The notes below the pieces were generated by a model. It was not told the DNA's origin. It saw only the letters and a list, made by a program, of their open reading frames with translations, and made no database searches. From Helicoverpa zea (lineage: Eukaryota > Arthropoda > Insecta > Lepidoptera > Noctuidae), in NCBI RefSeq assembly GCF_022581195.2, contig NC_061466.1, positions 12,090,001 to 12,154,000 of the forward strand: 64,000 nucleotides of DNA. Direction: 5' to 3'. Of the stretch, positions 1-12,110 are shown in pieces; within the stretch, counting starts at the first letter, position 1, and each line of letters begins with the position of its first letter. The translations under genes and the position numbers were made by a program.

Positions 1-1899
1 AGCGCGCACAGTGAAGGATCCATCATAACGGCTCGAAGTATGAGGAGGGATACGGTATCTCTAAGTTCTAGTTTATCAAACAGTAGTTTGTTATGTAAAC
101 CTTCAGGTATGGTTAATTAGGCTGTTATTATTATAGCATTAAGTTTGATGCTTGGTAATTAGTTTCGCTATTATAGAGTAGCTATGTTATGTATCCATGG
201 CATTATCTATGCAAATCATAGCCAATGTATTCAATGCAAAAATAGCTCCATGTCAGTCAGAGATACTAAAGGATGGTTTCAATAACCTATCTAAGTATTA
301 ATTTACTTACTAGGGGTAGAAAGACATAACTTGTATTTATTTATTGATTTAAGGCAAACCAACTAAATACATACACAGACATTCATGGTAATCCAACATT
401 AACTATACGATAGCATTTCATGCATTTAAATTAAAGGTAAGCACTGTTTCTCACAATACAATAATAAACACTTATTTTTTAAAATTGTAATGAATAAATT
501 ATAATTATGACATCATGCATTATGCGCCTAAAGTAAATATTTTATCTCTAGGAACCAAAACGACACATATGTACATATCCTGTATTTGGAGTATTTACCT
601 GACACATCAACTTTCTAAACTGTAAATTCCTTTTTATAATATTAATATAGAAAGTTTTTAATAAAGATAATATGGATTTAATATTAATAGTTACATTCAT
701 TAAAGAAGACTTCAAATTACTAGGCTGAGTTTGATATATTTTTATAAGGATGACTGAGATGCAAATAAGGTGCAAGTTGAGAGTCATTTGCTTAGAAATG
801 ACCTCAATTTTTCTGACTTACAAGTTTTATGAACCATGTGCTTTGTGAAGTTGGAGGTCAAATAATATGTATTATCCTTGAAGATAAGTACGAGTAATAA
901 TAAAATACCAATTCCGCCTCAATCTAGTTTCTAGAACGATTCAAAGCGAATTTAAATTGGTTTCCTATTCGATTCATATTGAACGCGAGATTACGGTATC
1001 TATAAAGTTTTCATATTCTTCTTTTTACTGTGGGCAAACATTAGTCTAACATTGGTCTTGCAAGACTTTTCTACTAAAATGAGATTGATGAAGATGAAGA
1101 CTCAAGAATGAATTTGTGGATTTAAACAAGGCAACCAAATATTTAAACTATTTTCTTTAACTATGCATTTCTCACTACTTGATAACGAGGAAGGATTTAT
1201 TTTAATTGGACATAAAAACAAGTTTTATCACCTCAAGCAAGCTAAATAGGCTGATAATTGTAAACCAAGACTAATTATTCGAATTTTAATTACAACTAGC
1301 TTTAAACACAAAAGGGTACGTGCGTGACGCGCAAGCCTACGCAGGCCTACGCGCTACGGCGTAGCAACGGAGCCTACGCGCTACGCCATAGCAGCGAAAT
1401 GGACCACAATATAATTTCGTACACAACGGAATCTGGCACGTAGAAAATTCATGTACGGTGAATTTGCCGTCCATAAAGTAGCTCATTAAGTCCTTTTACT
1501 GCGAAACTTTTCTGATGTATTACATAATTCCTAGCTAAGGATTATGTGGCTAACTATTTTCATTTTTTATTAGGTACCACAATTTTACGTAAATGTTGTG
1601 CCCATCAGCTGTTTTTTTTTATAATTTCATTCCCAACCGGAGATATTTTAAATCTCTTCTTGTCCCAAGTAATAAACTATGTTGCTATCCTTAAAGTTTC
1701 AACTGAGTTATGCTTTTATGTAAAACTCATACTCATAATAAAGTTACTTTGTAAGCTGTGTGTTACCAAAGACTTGTACCGAATCTAATTACATAGGTAA
1801 TCCTATTTGAAATACTCAGATAAATACCTCTAAAAACGGGTAGTATATAATATGAACGAGCTTTATTTTATTATCTCTTAACAAAGTATATTTCCACAG
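1..1899 (+). other. Intron sequence upstream of the first visible receptor exon
   Basis: AT-rich non-coding sequence with no supported gene. It ends in a normal 3' splice site (pyrimidine-rich stretch then CACAG at 1895-1899). The intron is in phase 2, because the exon's first base completes the arginine codon of the DRY-type motif, so the TM1-TM3 exons must lie further upstream. I looked for a TM3-like exon here and found none. The only contrast is a GC-rich, self-complementary patch at about 1326-1396, where CTACGCGCTACG-type words face their complements. Confidence 0.6.
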
Positions 1900-2005
1900 G
1901 TTCTTCGCGGTGATATACCCCCTGCGGCTGCCGGTGGCGCGCCGGCGCAGCAAGCAGATGCTCCTCTGCGCGTGGGCATTCGCGCTAGCTTGCAGTTTAC
2001 CACAG
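1900..2005 (+). CDS. Neuropeptide GPCR (AKH/corazonin/ACP receptor family), exon with end of TM3, second intracellular loop and TM4
   Basis: First visible exon of a class A GPCR. After one base completing an Arg codon it reads FFAVIYPLRLPVARRR (the stretch following a DR motif, second intracellular loop), then a hydrophobic helix CAWAFALACSLPQ (TM4). It is flanked by CACAG and GTAACA splice sites and ends in phase 0, which matches the next exon at 44088. The DR-F-FAV-YPLR pattern and the SLPQ end of TM4 are typical of the GnRH-receptor-like superfamily of insects (AKH, corazonin and ACP receptors). The receptor would sit in the plasma membrane of peptide-target cells and couple to G proteins; that role is inferred from the family. 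Its GC content is far above that of the surrounding intron. A relic RTE tail lies 56 bp past its 5' splice site. Confidence 0.85.
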
Positions 2006-2061
2006 GTAACATTGTATCTGTATATCGGGTGTGTCAAAGCTATTCACATTTAATCTTGTCA

Positions 2062-2160
2062 CATCATCATCATCTCAGCCATAGGACGTCCACTGCTGAA
2101 CATAGGCCTCCCCCTTAGATCTCCACAGATACCTGTTGGAGGCGACCTGCATCCAGCGTC
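2062..2160 (-). repeat. 3'-end fragment of an RTE-type LINE
   Basis: Read on the minus strand, this piece ends in the C-terminal signature of lepidopteran RTE polyproteins (…GEAYVQQWTSYG then stop) followed by a (GAT)n tail. It is a strongly 5'-truncated copy. No clear target duplication was seen. Confidence 0.75.
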
Positions 2161-2518
2161 ACATATACTAGTTTATATACGTCGATTAACATGAAGAAAA
2201 ATAAGAGAAATGTATTTTTCGAACAAAGTAAATAGAATAATAATGTGTGCGAACTGGAACACCATTAATGAGTCTTTCAGTACAATCAACGTTATTTTCC
2301 TTGAAAACTGTCAGCTATTAACTGATCATTCGGTACCCCTATAATTTATATCTGCTTTACTTATGATGTTGTTAATATGAAAATGAATATTGCCCTTCTC
2401 CGAGCAAGGCATTTAATATTTCACTTCTATGCGAAAAATTACATCAGCCCATTGCTTACAAGGCTAAACCAACATTAACATCGTCTTCAAAATTAGTAGG
2501 ATACATGTCTGTGTAATA

Positions 2519-4563
2519 GTCCCCAGGCCGGCGAACAAATTTTTTTTTGATACATATACATTTAAGACTTTGTGAGTGTCTTCCTTACGATGAGTCCGAC
2601 AAACTTTTCGAATGCGCAAATTTTGGTGCCGCTGCGTTTTTTAATGCTTGACTCCTGAAATTGTCGATATGACGTCACTATGGCTCTTCGTACATACACG
2701 TTTCATTTTTTGAGATTCGTTTAATAAAGTCAACTAGAGAATGGTGGTCAACTTGTCCGATAAAGATCGTGCTGCGTTTGGAGTGTCCACCATCCTGAAA
2801 ATGTCGGTATGACGTCACTACGACTCTTCGCACATACACGTTTCATTTTTTGAGGTTTATTTAATAAAGTTAACTAGAAAATTGTGGTCAACTTGTCCGA
2901 TAAAGATCATGCTGCGTTTGGAGTGTCCACCATCCGAAACATGTCGATATGACGTCACTGTGTCTCCCCATACATACATGTCGGTCAAATACAACAATGA
3001 TAGATAATACTATTCTTATTGCAAATATCGACTTGTCCGACAAATGTAGTGAGGCAAATAGTCAGTTCGACAAGAAAATGAGAAAAAAATATTACAATTG
3101 GAAGAAGTTTATTCTTTTTGTCAATTTCTGACTTAAATATTCACGTGCACTATTTAAGTATATTAAATTGGCATACTACTTACCAATTTTAATTACTATT
3201 TTAGAAAAAGTAGCCTGACTAAGACGTATTGTTGATAGTTTATATTATGTTAAGGAATAATATCCCACATCTATTAATGGACTATATATCAATCAAAAGG
3301 TCTTTTTAAGTGCAACATTTTGTCTCAACATACCACTTATCAATTCTTAGTATTTTAGAAGATATATCCCAAATAAGGCGTATTATCGATAGGTTTTACT
3401 ATGTTAGGGAATAATGTCCCACCTCTAGGTATGAACCATATGTCAATCGAAAGATCTTTTTAAGCGCTATATTCCGTCTTAACATACTACTTACCGATTC
3501 TTAGTATTTTGGAAGACATAACTGACCTAAGGCATATTATTGATACTTTACATTGTGTTAAGGAATAACATCTCACTTGAAGTTATGAGCCATATTTCAA
3601 TCAAAAGATCTTTTTAAGCGCAAGGTTGTATTAGCATAACTCCGACAAATTGTTAGTACTTTAAAAGCTAGAGCTTTTCTAAGAATATACTATCGGTAGG
3701 TTCTGTTAAGCTAATCCATTACTTCTTTAGTAACAAATTATATATTATTTGAAAAACCTTTCCAAATGAAACATTTCGTGTTAACATACTTCCGACAAAT
3801 TGTTAGTAGTTTAGAAGCTAGAGCTTATTTAAAATTATAATTATTGATAGATGTTTTCAATTAAATAAATCCCATCTCTAGTAATGAGTTATACATCATT
3901 CAAAAGACGTTTTTAAATGCAACATTTCATATTAAAAAAACTTCGGCGAATTGTTAGTATTTCAGAAGCTAGAGCTTATATAAGATTATTTTATCGATAG
4001 GTGTTTTCAAGTTAATAAATCCCTCCTGTAGTAATGATACATATATCATTCGGAACGACTTTCTAAATGCAACATTTACTATTAACATACTTCACACCAA
4101 TTGTCAGTACTTTATACCAAATCTTAAAATATATCTATATTTTCCGGACGGTGGACACTCCATATGCAGCATGATCTTTGTCGGACAAGCTTACCACAAT
4201 TTTCTAGTTAACTTTATTAAATAAACCTCAAAAAATGAAACGTGTATGTACGAAGAGTCGTAGTGACGTCATACCGACATTTTCAGGATGGTGGACACTC
4301 CAAACGCAGCACGATCTTTATCGGACAAGTTGACCACCATTCTCTAGTTAACTTTATTAAACGAATCTCAAAAAATGAAACGTGTATGTACGAAGAGCCA
4401 TAGTGACGTCATATCGACAATTTCAGGAGTCAAGCATTAAAAAACGCAGCGGCACCAAAATTTGCGCATTCGAAAAGTTTGTCGGACTCATCGTAAGGAA
4501 GGCACTCACAAAGTCTTAAATGTATATGTATCAAAAAAAAAACTTGTTCGCCGGCCTGGGGAC
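2519..4563. mobile_element. Foldback-type DNA element with long inverted repeats and a satellite-like core
   Basis: The ends are near-perfect inverted repeats (GTCCCCAGGCCGGCG…/…CGCCGGCCTGGGGAC), each flanked by TA, consistent with a TA target duplication. Each arm is about 400 bp and contains ~139-bp sub-repeats: TCGRTATGACGTCACT recurs at about 2666, 2805 and 2943, and in reverse near 4250 and 4400. The centre (about 3180-4115) is a diverged tandem array with a period of about 150 bp: the word RWCTTTTTAAGYGC and its variants recurs near 3302, 3456, 3610, 3759, 3909 and 4059. No transposase is encoded, so the element is non-autonomous. The superfamily is not decidable by eye; TA suggests Tc1/mariner, but structured TIRs are also known from Foldback/P-type elements. 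Confidence 0.8.
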
Positions 4564-5056
4564 TATAACATATTCCCAGACGTTATAGATATTATTAAAT
4601 ATCACGAGCAAAATCTTAAACAATATAATATGTCTGGCTTTATAGACATATCATAAATTCATTGATGAAATCCAACCCTCTGAAACATAAGCATTACACT
4701 TAACTATCGTCTTACCAAGAGCTGTCGTTAAACCCGATAAATGGATAACTTTTATGAATATAGACCAGAGGTTTGACGCGTCTGAATTGGTACTTTGCAT
4801 CCCTATTTCTCAAAGGAAATTACACCTTAACTCTTACAGCTTACGGTTCATTTTTGTAATAGCTGTGTTTCAAGACGATGTCTGTAGTGACTATTTGCCA
4901 AAGCTATATGAACCCTACCTTGTATAGAATAGGGTAGGGTTTTGAACAGTTTTGTGATCGAGGGATATCGTTGCGGGTTACAAGTCAGTTAAATCATTTG
5001 TGTGGTACTCGAACTTTATCGTCCCATAGCTTTTCTGGTGGTAGTTACGGAAGATT

Positions 5057-5627
5057 CCGGTTTTTAGGGTTCCGTAGCCAAAATGGCAAAAACGGAACCC
5101 TTATAGTTTCGTCATGTCCGTCTGTCCGTCTGTCCGTCTGTCCGTCTGTCACAGCCGATTTACTCGGAAACTATAAGTACTACAGTGATGAAATTTGATG
5201 GGAATATGTGTTGTATGAACCGCTACAAAAATATGACACTAAATAGTAAAAAAAAGAATTGGGGGTGGGGCCCCCCATACATGTAACTGAGGGATGAAAT
5301 TTTTTTTTTCGATGTACATACCCGTGTGGGGTATCAATGGAAAGGTCTTTTAAAATGATATAAAGTTTTCTAAAAAACATTTTTCTTAAAGTGAACGGTT
5401 TTTGAGATATCAGCTCTCAAAGTCGTAAAAAGTATGTCCCCCCCCCTCTATTTTTATAACTACGGGGTATAAAATTCTAAAAAAAATAGAGGTGATGCAT
5501 GCTAATTAACTCTTTCAACGATTTTTGGTTTGATCAAAGTATCTCTTATAGTTTTTGAGATAGGTTGATTTAACTGTAATTTACGGAACCCTTCGTGCAC
5601 GAGTCCGACTCGCACTTGGCCGGTTTT
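5057..5627. repeat. Lepidopteran dispersed repeat with GGGTTCCGTA ends
   Basis: A 0.57-kb repeat that starts with CCGGTTTTTAGGGTTCCGTA and ends with TACGGAACCCTTCGTGC…GGCCGGTTTT, giving short inverted ends. It contains a (TGTCCGTC)n tract near 5117-5150. The end CGAGTCCGACTCGCACTTGG is one I recognise as very common in moth genomes. No coding capacity. Confidence 0.7.
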
Positions 5628-6487
5628 ATCTTTAGGTTAAGAGCACTTAGGAGTTTACTGTCGTATAGTCTACTTGACGGTTGAGTAATACTTTCGTTAA
5701 GATGAGCAGTCGTAATGTCGCGAAAAGTGCTCTCTTGTCTTTAGAGTTTGTCGCCTTATGTTGCCCATGTGACTTGTTTTTAATCACCTAAAAGTATAGT
5801 AGTTAATGTATGAAACGTTTAAAGTTGGTTTTGTGTAAAAAAAAGCGGTTAGAAATTCTATCGCATCTTTTCAAGATGGAAACGTTTTGTAAATACAAAT
5901 AGAATTAATTACGTATTTCAGGAAATTTAATAGTGATATTATTGCATGATTATGGTTTACCAGTTATAATTCTTACATCATTCCACACATAGGCCTACAG
6001 AATAAAATGAAACTTTTAACTCCTATTGCTTAGAGACAATCATAAATATTTTATCAATTGTGTGTTTAGAATCATCACGTTCTAAACACACAGTCAAAGT
6101 TCACTGAAAAAAAAAACACAATTCCTAGTTTACGTAAAAGTTACACGATGCTATTTTTAGTTTGAAAAGTGTCATAACTCAAGCACTAAGGTGTCACGCG
6201 ATGTCTGCAACTTATTGTCTGGACACTTTCAAAGAAATATGGCACGAACTACTTACGTTGGCGAACGTGGTTTAAAACTTGTGAAGATGTACTTTTAGTT
6301 TAAGTGAATTTAACTTAAATAAAATTGTTATAAAGGTGAAGATAACTTTACATGTTTGTAACACTTTGGCGGGGTTGACTTCATCATCATATATGTACTT
6401 ATTTATTGTTTTCTATTGCAAGGATAAATAACTCAATGCCAAATACCTAAATCGATCAAGCAACTTTTCTCGAAACCGTACTGTTAC

Positions 6488-6575
6488 TGTTACAGCCTTT
6501 TTTTTTGTCGTCTCACTGCTGGGCACAGGCCTCCTCTCGCACGGAAAAGGATTGGCATTAATCACCACGCTTGGT
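6488..6575 (-). repeat. SINE 3'-part fragment
   Basis: On the minus strand this reads as the GTGGTGATTAATGCCAATCC…GAGGAGGCCTGTGCCCAGCAGTG tail region shared with the copies at 9780-9960 and 13845-14050. It is truncated. Confidence 0.6.
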
Positions 6576-7337
6576 GATCGATCGTAACTAACAGAAAAAC
6601 ACGAAGACACATTCCAAATAAATATTATTTACGAAAAAATCGTACAAAAATATTTCGTTTATGTATTTAATTAAACCAACAAAGTCACTAACCGTTAAAT
6701 GGCGCTTACACTAAAAGTACTCTTGCCAGAAAGTATTAAATTAACACCAGTGTGACGTGGCCCATATTTTTTGCACCCGCGTGTAATTTGGCCCAAAGAT
6801 TTATACGTTCATATATTGTGCGGAACCCCTTAATCGTCTATGGGGAAAGAGTTACTAGGGGGTTAATATTCACAAGACATGCGGAAAGTACTGTATATGT
6901 ATATATTGGATTTTTCTTATTTGCATTTTGGGTGGAGTTAAATATCCTTTCTGATATCCTTACTGATAGGTTAAATATAACGTAGGGAAGATCGAACTGC
7001 CGTGGCTGAAAACATATATGAATAAAATTGAAACCTTATATGTAACCTGTAAACCTTCAATATAAGTAATTTTTGAAACCGGGTACGTACTTAAAATTAA
7101 ATTATGCTTAACTAAGAAATTACTTACCCATCAAATATCATCAGAAATTGTAAGATTGGCAGGAAACATTTTTAGATTGACATATTTACAAATCCTGATA
7201 TGCTAGAACAATTATTATGTGTATTATAATATTATTATGGGATGTGTCAAATAAATTTACAAGAAACTGTGGATTTTACTTTAGTGACCAAATTGCTGTA
7301 CACTAGTGTTCAGATTACCAGTACACCTTTTTACAGA

Positions 7338-7552
7338 AAAAAACTTTTTACAAAAAAATAAAACCGACTCCCAAAAACACTGAAAAGCAAAAAAAAACTA
7401 TTCTTAGGTGCATCGGCCTAGAAGTCGGTGTCTAATGGATGTAACTAAGTTTATAACGCCACCGACTTCTAGGCCGATGCACCTAAGAATAGTTTTTTTT
7501 TGCTTTTCAGTGTTTTTGGGAGTCGGTTTTATTTTTTTGTAAAAAGTTTTTT
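7338..7552. repeat. Perfect 93-bp inverted repeat (hairpin)
   Basis: Arms 7338-7430 and 7460-7552 are exact reverse complements by eye, around a 29-base loop. Each arm contains ACCGACTCCCAAAAACACTG and GGTGCATCGGCCTAGAAGTC. It marks the left part of a dispersed repeat family that continues to about 8150 and recurs at 23043-24282. Confidence 0.9.
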
Positions 7553-8150
7553 ATTTTTAGCTTTTCAGTGACAAGCATAGTTGTCACTATCCGCATGTCA
7601 TATCCGCAGTGGAAAGTTCTCATCAATACGAACAATATAAGCCCAAGCACGAGGTAGTTTACATATTCAATTGTCGAGTTCCCTCGACCTTCGCTGGTCT
7701 CCATCATCAGGTCAGCTTCAAACCTTCACTGTTGCAAAGGTCTCGTCAATACGAACAAAATAAGCCCAAACACGAGGTAGTTTTTTACACATTCATTGTT
7801 CAAGTTCCCTCGACCTTCTCTGGTCTTCATCATCAGGTCAGCTCCAAGCCTTCACCATTGCATAGTGTTATCAGACATGCGCCTTAGTGTCAAGTTTTTA
7901 CCCTACGTATGCCTACGATTTTCGAAAGTTGCCCTCGATTTCTCAGGGTTTCCATCATCAGATCCTGACCTGGTGACTATGGGACTACCTGGGAGGTAAA
8001 CCCTATCAAACAAAAAAAAAATTTTGCAAATTGGTCGAGGCGTCTCTGAGTAATCGGTGAACATACATAAAAAATTAAAAAAAAAAAAAAAAAGATCCCG
8101 ACGAATTGAGAACCTCCTCCTTTTTGGGAAGTCGGTTGAAAAGCAAAACA
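7553..8150. repeat. Body of the ACCGACT dispersed repeat family
   Basis: Two tandem copies of a ~130-bp unit (CGAACAAWATAAGCCCAARCAC, CCCTCGACCTTCKCTGGTC, CATCATCAGGTCAGC) are followed by a part with TTTCTCAGGGTTTCCATCATC and an end at GAACCTCCTCCTTTTTGGG. The same modules make up the arms of the element at 23043-24282, and a small end fragment lies at about 45450-45485. Short open frames here are by-products of the repeat. Confidence 0.7.
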
Positions 8151-8389
8151 AACTCACAATATTAGTTTAATAAATACATAGAGAAACAAAAACAGTTACC
8201 TAGTAAAGTTTTATAAAACCAATTTCTTTCTTTACACGTCAAGTGCAGGTCATAATTTATTTTTCAAAAAAATCAAATATTTTCAGTCGTCCATTAAGTA
8301 ACCGTTCCTGTTATACTTCAGTACATAATTAAAATACTTGGAATTCCTTTCAAAAGGTTACATAGTATGAAAGTACTATAAAAAATGTC

Positions 8390-8525
8390 TGGCTAGCTAG
8401 GGACCGTTCACTGTTGTCGAACTTCACTGTTGCCGAGTGACGTAGGCTATGTTTTATTCCGGTACGGCACTAGTTTCCACGGGACGCGGGTGAAACTGCT
8501 ATCAAGTATAAAGCTACCCTATGGA
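8390..8525 (+). repeat. Helitron-like lepidopteran repeat fragment
   Basis: Contains the degraded string TTCACTGTTG…GTRACRTAGGCTATRTTTTATYCCGG…CACGGGACGCGGGTGAAAC. The same string is found at 10510-10700, 30585-30770 (minus), 37090-37290, 41450-41580 and 53300-53440. I associate this family with non-autonomous Helitrons of Lepidoptera; that class assignment is from memory, not from visible termini. Confidence 0.5.
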
Positions 8526-8811
8526 ATTCAGCAACACTTACATGGTGTTTTTTGTATGTAGCTTGAACTTTGTCCCATGTCAGAAACATACTTTATTGAC
8601 TCTACACAAGAAAAAACAAACCATTTATGAGGATAATTAATTACCACAAACACGTAGTTCTTACTTTTGATTTTTGCGGAGAGCAAAAATTACTAGCTAG
8701 TAGCTAACATACTGCCACATGATACACCAAAATACAGTTTAATAATCCTTTGAGGAATCCAAAATACATTTCTCCTGTTTGCTTTGAAGCTAAGTATATT
8801 TTCCAATACCA

Positions 8812-9490
8812 ATGTAATTTTGAGTCGGTCAATAGACTGATCAAGCTCATAAATCAGTAAGGAGATGAATGGTAGTGCACACATTAAAACGATCAGGGAC
8901 TCGTCTCTGCTAAGTTAATATGACAATTGAATCGCAATAGCAATTTTCACCTTAGTGGGTAATCGTATTCCAATGACATTTCATCGGTTTGCCATTGGTC
9001 TATAGAGCAGTCTGTTCTACAATCATATTGCAATCGTAAATCATTTGTAGACAATATGATTCATGATTGAATCACAGAAAAGGATAAAAACGTTTATTTA
9101 AATGAAAAAATAGCGGAATGCCACATACGCTTCAATCGTAATTGAGTCGTGATTGGATCTTAGTCGGGTGTGAACCGTATGCCGTTTAACTAAAGTTAGC
9201 AGAATCGAGCCCCAGGTATCCGGCCGGTAGATACCGAATAAATACAAAAAAAATGTATTGACGTGACAAGTATCATCGGCCGACATTTAAAAGTATCCGC
9301 TAAAAGTTGGCCGACAGTTGACCCGATGGATGGCAAAAAAATATTTAAACAAAATCCTGATTACAATCAAAGTTTTCAGTCAGTGTGAGACCGCTAAATA
9401 CCCGATCTTTGTAATGTGCGTACTAGTCATCTTCATACTAATTTATGAGGCCAAACAAACTATCGGCCGATTAAAAGTTAGGAGTATGCG
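8812..9490. mobile_element. MITE-like element with diverged inverted ends
   Basis: The left end (about 8815-8900, CTCATAAATCAGTAAGGAGATGA) is a diverged reverse complement of the right end (about 9405-9490, TCATCTTCATACTAATTTATGAG). Several GGCCGA words occur inside the right half. It has no coding capacity and the exact borders are uncertain. Confidence 0.5.
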
Positions 9491-9499
9491 GGTACACTA

Positions 9500-9683
9500 A
9501 CAGCCAGTTTCTTCATCAAAAGTTAAAGCCAAAGTAAAAGTCAAAGTAATGTCTAAAGTTAAAGTAACGGTTAAATTCAATTTTTCTATGAATTTTGCTG
9601 TCACTTTAGCCTTGAAAAAACGAATTCGACCGTTACTTTTACTTTAGACATTAACTTTAACTTTTGATGAAGAAACTGGCCGT
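9500..9683. mobile_element. Small MITE, copy 1 of the GCCAGTTTCTTCATC family
   Basis: The ends are inverted: ACAGCCAGTTTCTTCATC and GATGAAGAAACTGGCCGT. The interior is rich in AAAGT words. A second copy at 42393-42581 has the same ends and core, so the borders are supported by comparison within the window. Confidence 0.8.
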
Positions 9684-9779
9684 AAATCAGAACTGGGTCA
9701 CTTTGAATCTCTCTATCAAAGTCTACTGAATGTATTTACATTAAAGATTATTTTCACCACAGTATTCTATCCATCTATA

Positions 9780-9960
9780 TCTAGTATGTAGTTTGTATGT
9801 ACTTCCTAAGTATATTTTGGTCACCAATGGCTGATAAAAAGGTGAAGGAAAACTTTAAAGTCTGAAATGACCAACCCGCATTGAGCAAGTGTGGTGATTA
9901 ATGCTCAATCCTTCTCCGTGTGAGAGGCCTGTGACCAGGAGTGGGACGATAAAAAGGCTG
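9780..9960 (+). repeat. SINE, 5'-truncated
   Basis: Sense copy of the SINE body seen at 13845-14050: CTAAGTATATYTTGG, AATGGCTGATAAAAA, CAACCCGCATTGAGCAAG, then GGTGATTAATGCTCAATCC and GTGGGACGATAAAAAGGCTG. The tRNA-like head is missing. Confidence 0.65.
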
Positions 9961-10509
9961 TAATAGATTCTATCCAATTTTATGTCCTAAGTAAACAAAG
10001 TGGCACGCAGAAGCTAGTATCAGCAAATAGTAACCGTCTTACCACAAAAACTTTTTAACGTCAGTTTAAGACTTGTCTAAAAAAATGTCAAATTATGACG
10101 TTGACATATGGTTCATTTTGGAGCCACATTTTTTTTAGACAAGTGTAAAACAGTGGTTAAAGTTTTTGTAGTAAGGCCATAAATGTTTTTCCTTTTTAAA
10201 ACAGTTCCTAATACCCGGAACTAACTGACCTCGGCAGAAAACTAACAAATTGTAGCTTAACTACACCTAATGAGGTATCTGATTGAGTAGAATTCGCCAA
10301 ACTACTGACTTAGTTTTTTTTGAACTGTCGTAATTGCGTCCTTATTTTTGTCAGCTGTTTCAATCACGTCTTAAGGGAATAACTTTCTACATTCGGATAG
10401 AAACAATTTGCAAAGTAACTTTCGAAGCATTTAGTTTCAAATTATTCAGTTCGCAATTTTTTTTTCCAATCAAAAAACACTCGTATTATAAACATACGAT
10501 ATAACGTAT

Positions 10510-10700
10510 ATATGTATATCTATACTAATATAAAAAAGAGGAAACTATTTTTTGAAGTTTGTGCCTCAAAGGCTCCGAAACTATTGAAACAATTTGAAAA
10601 ATGCTTTCACTGTTGGAGAGTGAGAGTAAAAGAGTGTAGACTATAGACTACACTCTTCCCGAGTAACATAGGCTATATTTTATCCTGGTAAGGGTAGCAG
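10510..10700 (+). repeat. Helitron-like lepidopteran repeat
   Basis: Starts with CTATACTAATATAAAAAAG and contains GGCTCCGAAACTATTGAA, CACTCTTCCCGAGTAACATA and GGCTATATTTTATCC. This is the most complete left end of the family in the window. Confidence 0.55.
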
Positions 10701-11019
10701 TATTTGAATATAATCAAAACCTATTGAATTGATTTTCATAAAACATCGCCTAATGCCGAGATTCTACCAAAATTACGAATACTTACATGCATAAAATATG
10801 TATGCGTCGCGTCGACACCATTCTACTGCTAACATGTGTTGCTAGCTTGTAATATCGTGGATATTGAAGAAATGCTTGCACGCAATTTGTTGCTGTATGC
10901 TAGAGCGAGTAGGTCAGAATATTTTGTGTAACAAAAAGACAAATACTATTTATCCACAAATAATTTAAAGAAGATAAATTACAACTAACCATAAAAAAAA
11001 ACAAATGATAGAAGATTTA

Positions 11020-11125
11020 GACAGCTTTCTCAAGGACTGGCCACAAATAGCGACCGATAGGGAAAAATGGAAGGCAATGGGGGAGGCCTTTGCCTAGCAA
11101 TGGGACAGCATAGGCTGTGAGTTAT
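11020..11125 (+). repeat. RTE C-terminus fragment
   Basis: Translates on the + strand to a decayed RTE C-terminus (TDREKWKAMGEAFA, stop, QWDSIG), with an in-frame stop where QQW is expected. It is a dead fragment of a lineage different from those at 2062 and 27819. Confidence 0.65.
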
Positions 11126-12044
11126 CGCGCCCAAGAGGCTGGCTCCATTACACTTTCGGATTTACATATAAAGATGTGATATAAGTATGTGAAAATATTA
11201 TGGATGAAAGAGAATACAATCAGTCTAGAGTCTATAACGTGACAATGGAACATAATACCATATTCAATTTTCTGAGAACAGCTGACAAATATTATGGAAT
11301 ATCTTTTGTTGTCTTCCTGACAGATAAAAAATATTCTGCCTTAGCGCTTCTTAGAAGAAAAATGAATAACATGACTTGGTACTCGCTACGCCTCTGTGAT
11401 TCCACTTTTTTGCATGAATAAATCCTGCCTAGGTAGTTCAAAACTCATGATATTCTATTTACAGACTTCTCTTTGTTTGGATACAGGCGTATTAACACAG
11501 CTGTTACAAATAAAATATTTTTGGACAGAATTGCGTCATTCATTTTTTTTAAACGTTTGTATAAAAGAACATTAATTAGGCGTCGAAGTATTCCTCCGGA
11601 AACGTGCCCAGAAGACTGACTGCTTTTCTACATTGCATGTCATTGGCTAATTCATTGTCCAAAAAATAAGTCAGCCCTATATAAATATATATTTTATTTT
11701 TGTATATAGTATATTAATTTTTAAATATAAATAGTTTAAGTGTATACATATTTGTTTGAAAATGAAGTTCAATTTAATTCTTTGGTACAACTGACCATAC
11801 CTACCTAAGTTGCAGATAAAACCACTGCAAACAGCCAGTAAACAAATGAATGTGAAAAGTAAACAAAACAAAAGTAATTTATTTACTAACGGACGAAACG
11901 TCCCGCGTCATCTGTTGCCGGTTGACCACATCCTACAGGAACATTTGTCGTCAATGTCACCCGTGATGGGATGTCACCTTGAAGTACCAACCAACCGGAA
12001 TCGCCATGGTAACTAATCTCTTTGTGGATAAGTCGGCCGTAGTG

Positions 12045-12110
12045 CGCGCGACATTAGTAATTGCGGCTGACCCGAACATAGTTGGGAAAAGGCAAGACAG
12101 ATGATGATTG
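12045..12110 (+). repeat. SINE tail fragment
   Basis: GCTGACCCGAACATAGTTGG and GAAAAGGCAAGACAGATGATGAT match the tail of the SINE at 57831-58211 (CCGACCCCAACATGATTGGG, GATGATGGATGATG on its sense strand). Only the tail is present. Confidence 0.5.

Noticed and set aside
2949..4656. Small frames in the foldback element
   Set aside because: They lie in tandem or inverted repeats and show no domain.
5105..5155. Short direct repeats TGTCCGTC
   Set aside because: Simple tandem repeat inside a known type of lepidopteran dispersed repeat.
7609..8157. Overlapping small frames on both strands
   Set aside because: They arise from the tandem ~130-bp units of the dispersed repeat family.
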